From Alistipes sp. (GTDB lineage Bacteria > Bacteroidota > Bacteroidia > Bacteroidales > Rikenellaceae), in NCBI GenBank assembly GCA_017654125.1, contig JAFNYX010000046.1:1-35577 (forward strand): DNA of 35,577 nt, read 5' to 3'. Below the pieces are notes generated by a model, which saw only the letters and a list, made by a program, of their open reading frames with translations, searched no databases and was not told where the DNA came from. Every line of letters begins with the position of its first letter. The first letter of the stretch is position 1. A program made the translations under genes and the position numbers. Positions 35,465 to 35,577 of this stretch are shown one piece after another.

Positions 35465-35577
35465 GCATTGTATCGTTTGTTATCGCAGGGTTTTACCACA
35501 ACCTTCTTGTAAATGAACGAAATCATCTCCACACTTTCTTTTTGCACATAACCCACCGCATAGGAGATGCTACGGTA
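35452..35577 (-). CDS. C-terminal fragment of an unidentified protein (cut by window end)
   Basis: On the minus strand the frame is open from the last base of the window for 41 codons to a TAA. The residues include YAVGYVQKESVEMISFIYKK and a tail VKPCDNKRYNAPHL. The composition looks protein-like (alternating hydrophobic and charged residues), but I do not recognise the family and the piece is short. It would be the upstream neighbour of doxX on the same strand. Confidence 0.35.
   Translation of the reverse strand, partial: YRSISYAVGYVQKESVEMISFIYKKVVVKPCDNKRYNAPHL

Overview
The window is a Bacteroidota (Bacteroidales) chromosome segment. Evidence: a complete starch-utilisation (Sus) locus with a SusC/SusD pair and SusE/SusF-type lipoproteins, PF06580/LytTR two-component signalling, a fused FeoA-FeoB with a FeoB-associated Cys-rich partner, a small Hc1-like histone H1 homologue, and several promoters of the Bacteroidota form (TTTG or TTG, about 20 nt, TAnnTTTG). 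Heavy use of TCG serine codons and a mid-range GC would suit an Alistipes/Rikenellaceae-like organism, but that placement is a guess. I see no tRNA, rRNA, CRISPR array, transposase or phage gene.

Layout. (a) 1-2498, plus strand: 3' part of lpxB, a fumarylacetoacetate-hydrolase-fold protein that has lost its metal ligands, a small Lcl/DUF1566-type lipoprotein, and maf. A bidirectional hairpin terminator follows. (b) 2578-4758, minus strand: LytTR response regulator and LytS-like sensor kinase, with a good promoter upstream of the kinase. (c) 5046-21841, plus strand: the Sus-type locus, in the order MFS sugar transporter, susC, susD, susE-like, a very long susF-like gene, a susG-like GH13 amylase, a second GH13 enzyme, a susA-like GH13 enzyme and a susB-like GH97 alpha-glucosidase, closed by a strong terminator at 21874-21899. 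(d) 21991-24152, plus strand: radical SAM/SPASM-like protein and GT4 glycosyltransferase behind their own promoter. (e) 24149-26735, minus strand: feoAB and a FeoB-associated protein, with an 8-bp-arm palindrome inside the promoter. (f) 26799-32426, minus strand: RND tripartite efflux operon (adaptor, pump, TolC-like). (g) 32593-32769, plus strand: Hc1-like nucleoid protein with its own promoter and terminator. (h) 32851-35183, minus strand: Omp85/BamA-type barrel protein, YtfJ-like secreted protein, DoxX-family membrane protein. (i) 35184-35577: a gap with a possible small-RNA promoter, then the tail of an unidentified minus-strand gene.

How the Sus locus should work (known from B. thetaiotaomicron, applied here by homology): SusD/E/F lipoproteins bind starch at the surface, the SusG-like amylase cuts it there, SusC imports the oligosaccharides, the SusA-like GH13 and SusB-like GH97 enzymes (and probably the short GH13) reduce them to glucose and maltose in the periplasm, and the MFS protein takes small sugars across the inner membrane. 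Departures from the reference locus: a SusF-like protein with six starch-binding-type modules arranged as three A-B pairs, a SusG-like enzyme without the inserted CBM58, an extra short GH13 lipoprotein, an inner-membrane transporter as first gene, stable intercistronic hairpins on both sides of susF, and no SusR or hybrid two-component regulator in the window. None of this is a wholly unknown system. The best leads are the dead-looking FAH paralogue, the SusF expansion with its flanking hairpins, the feoAB operator, the radical SAM-GT4 pair, and the possible small RNA near the right end.
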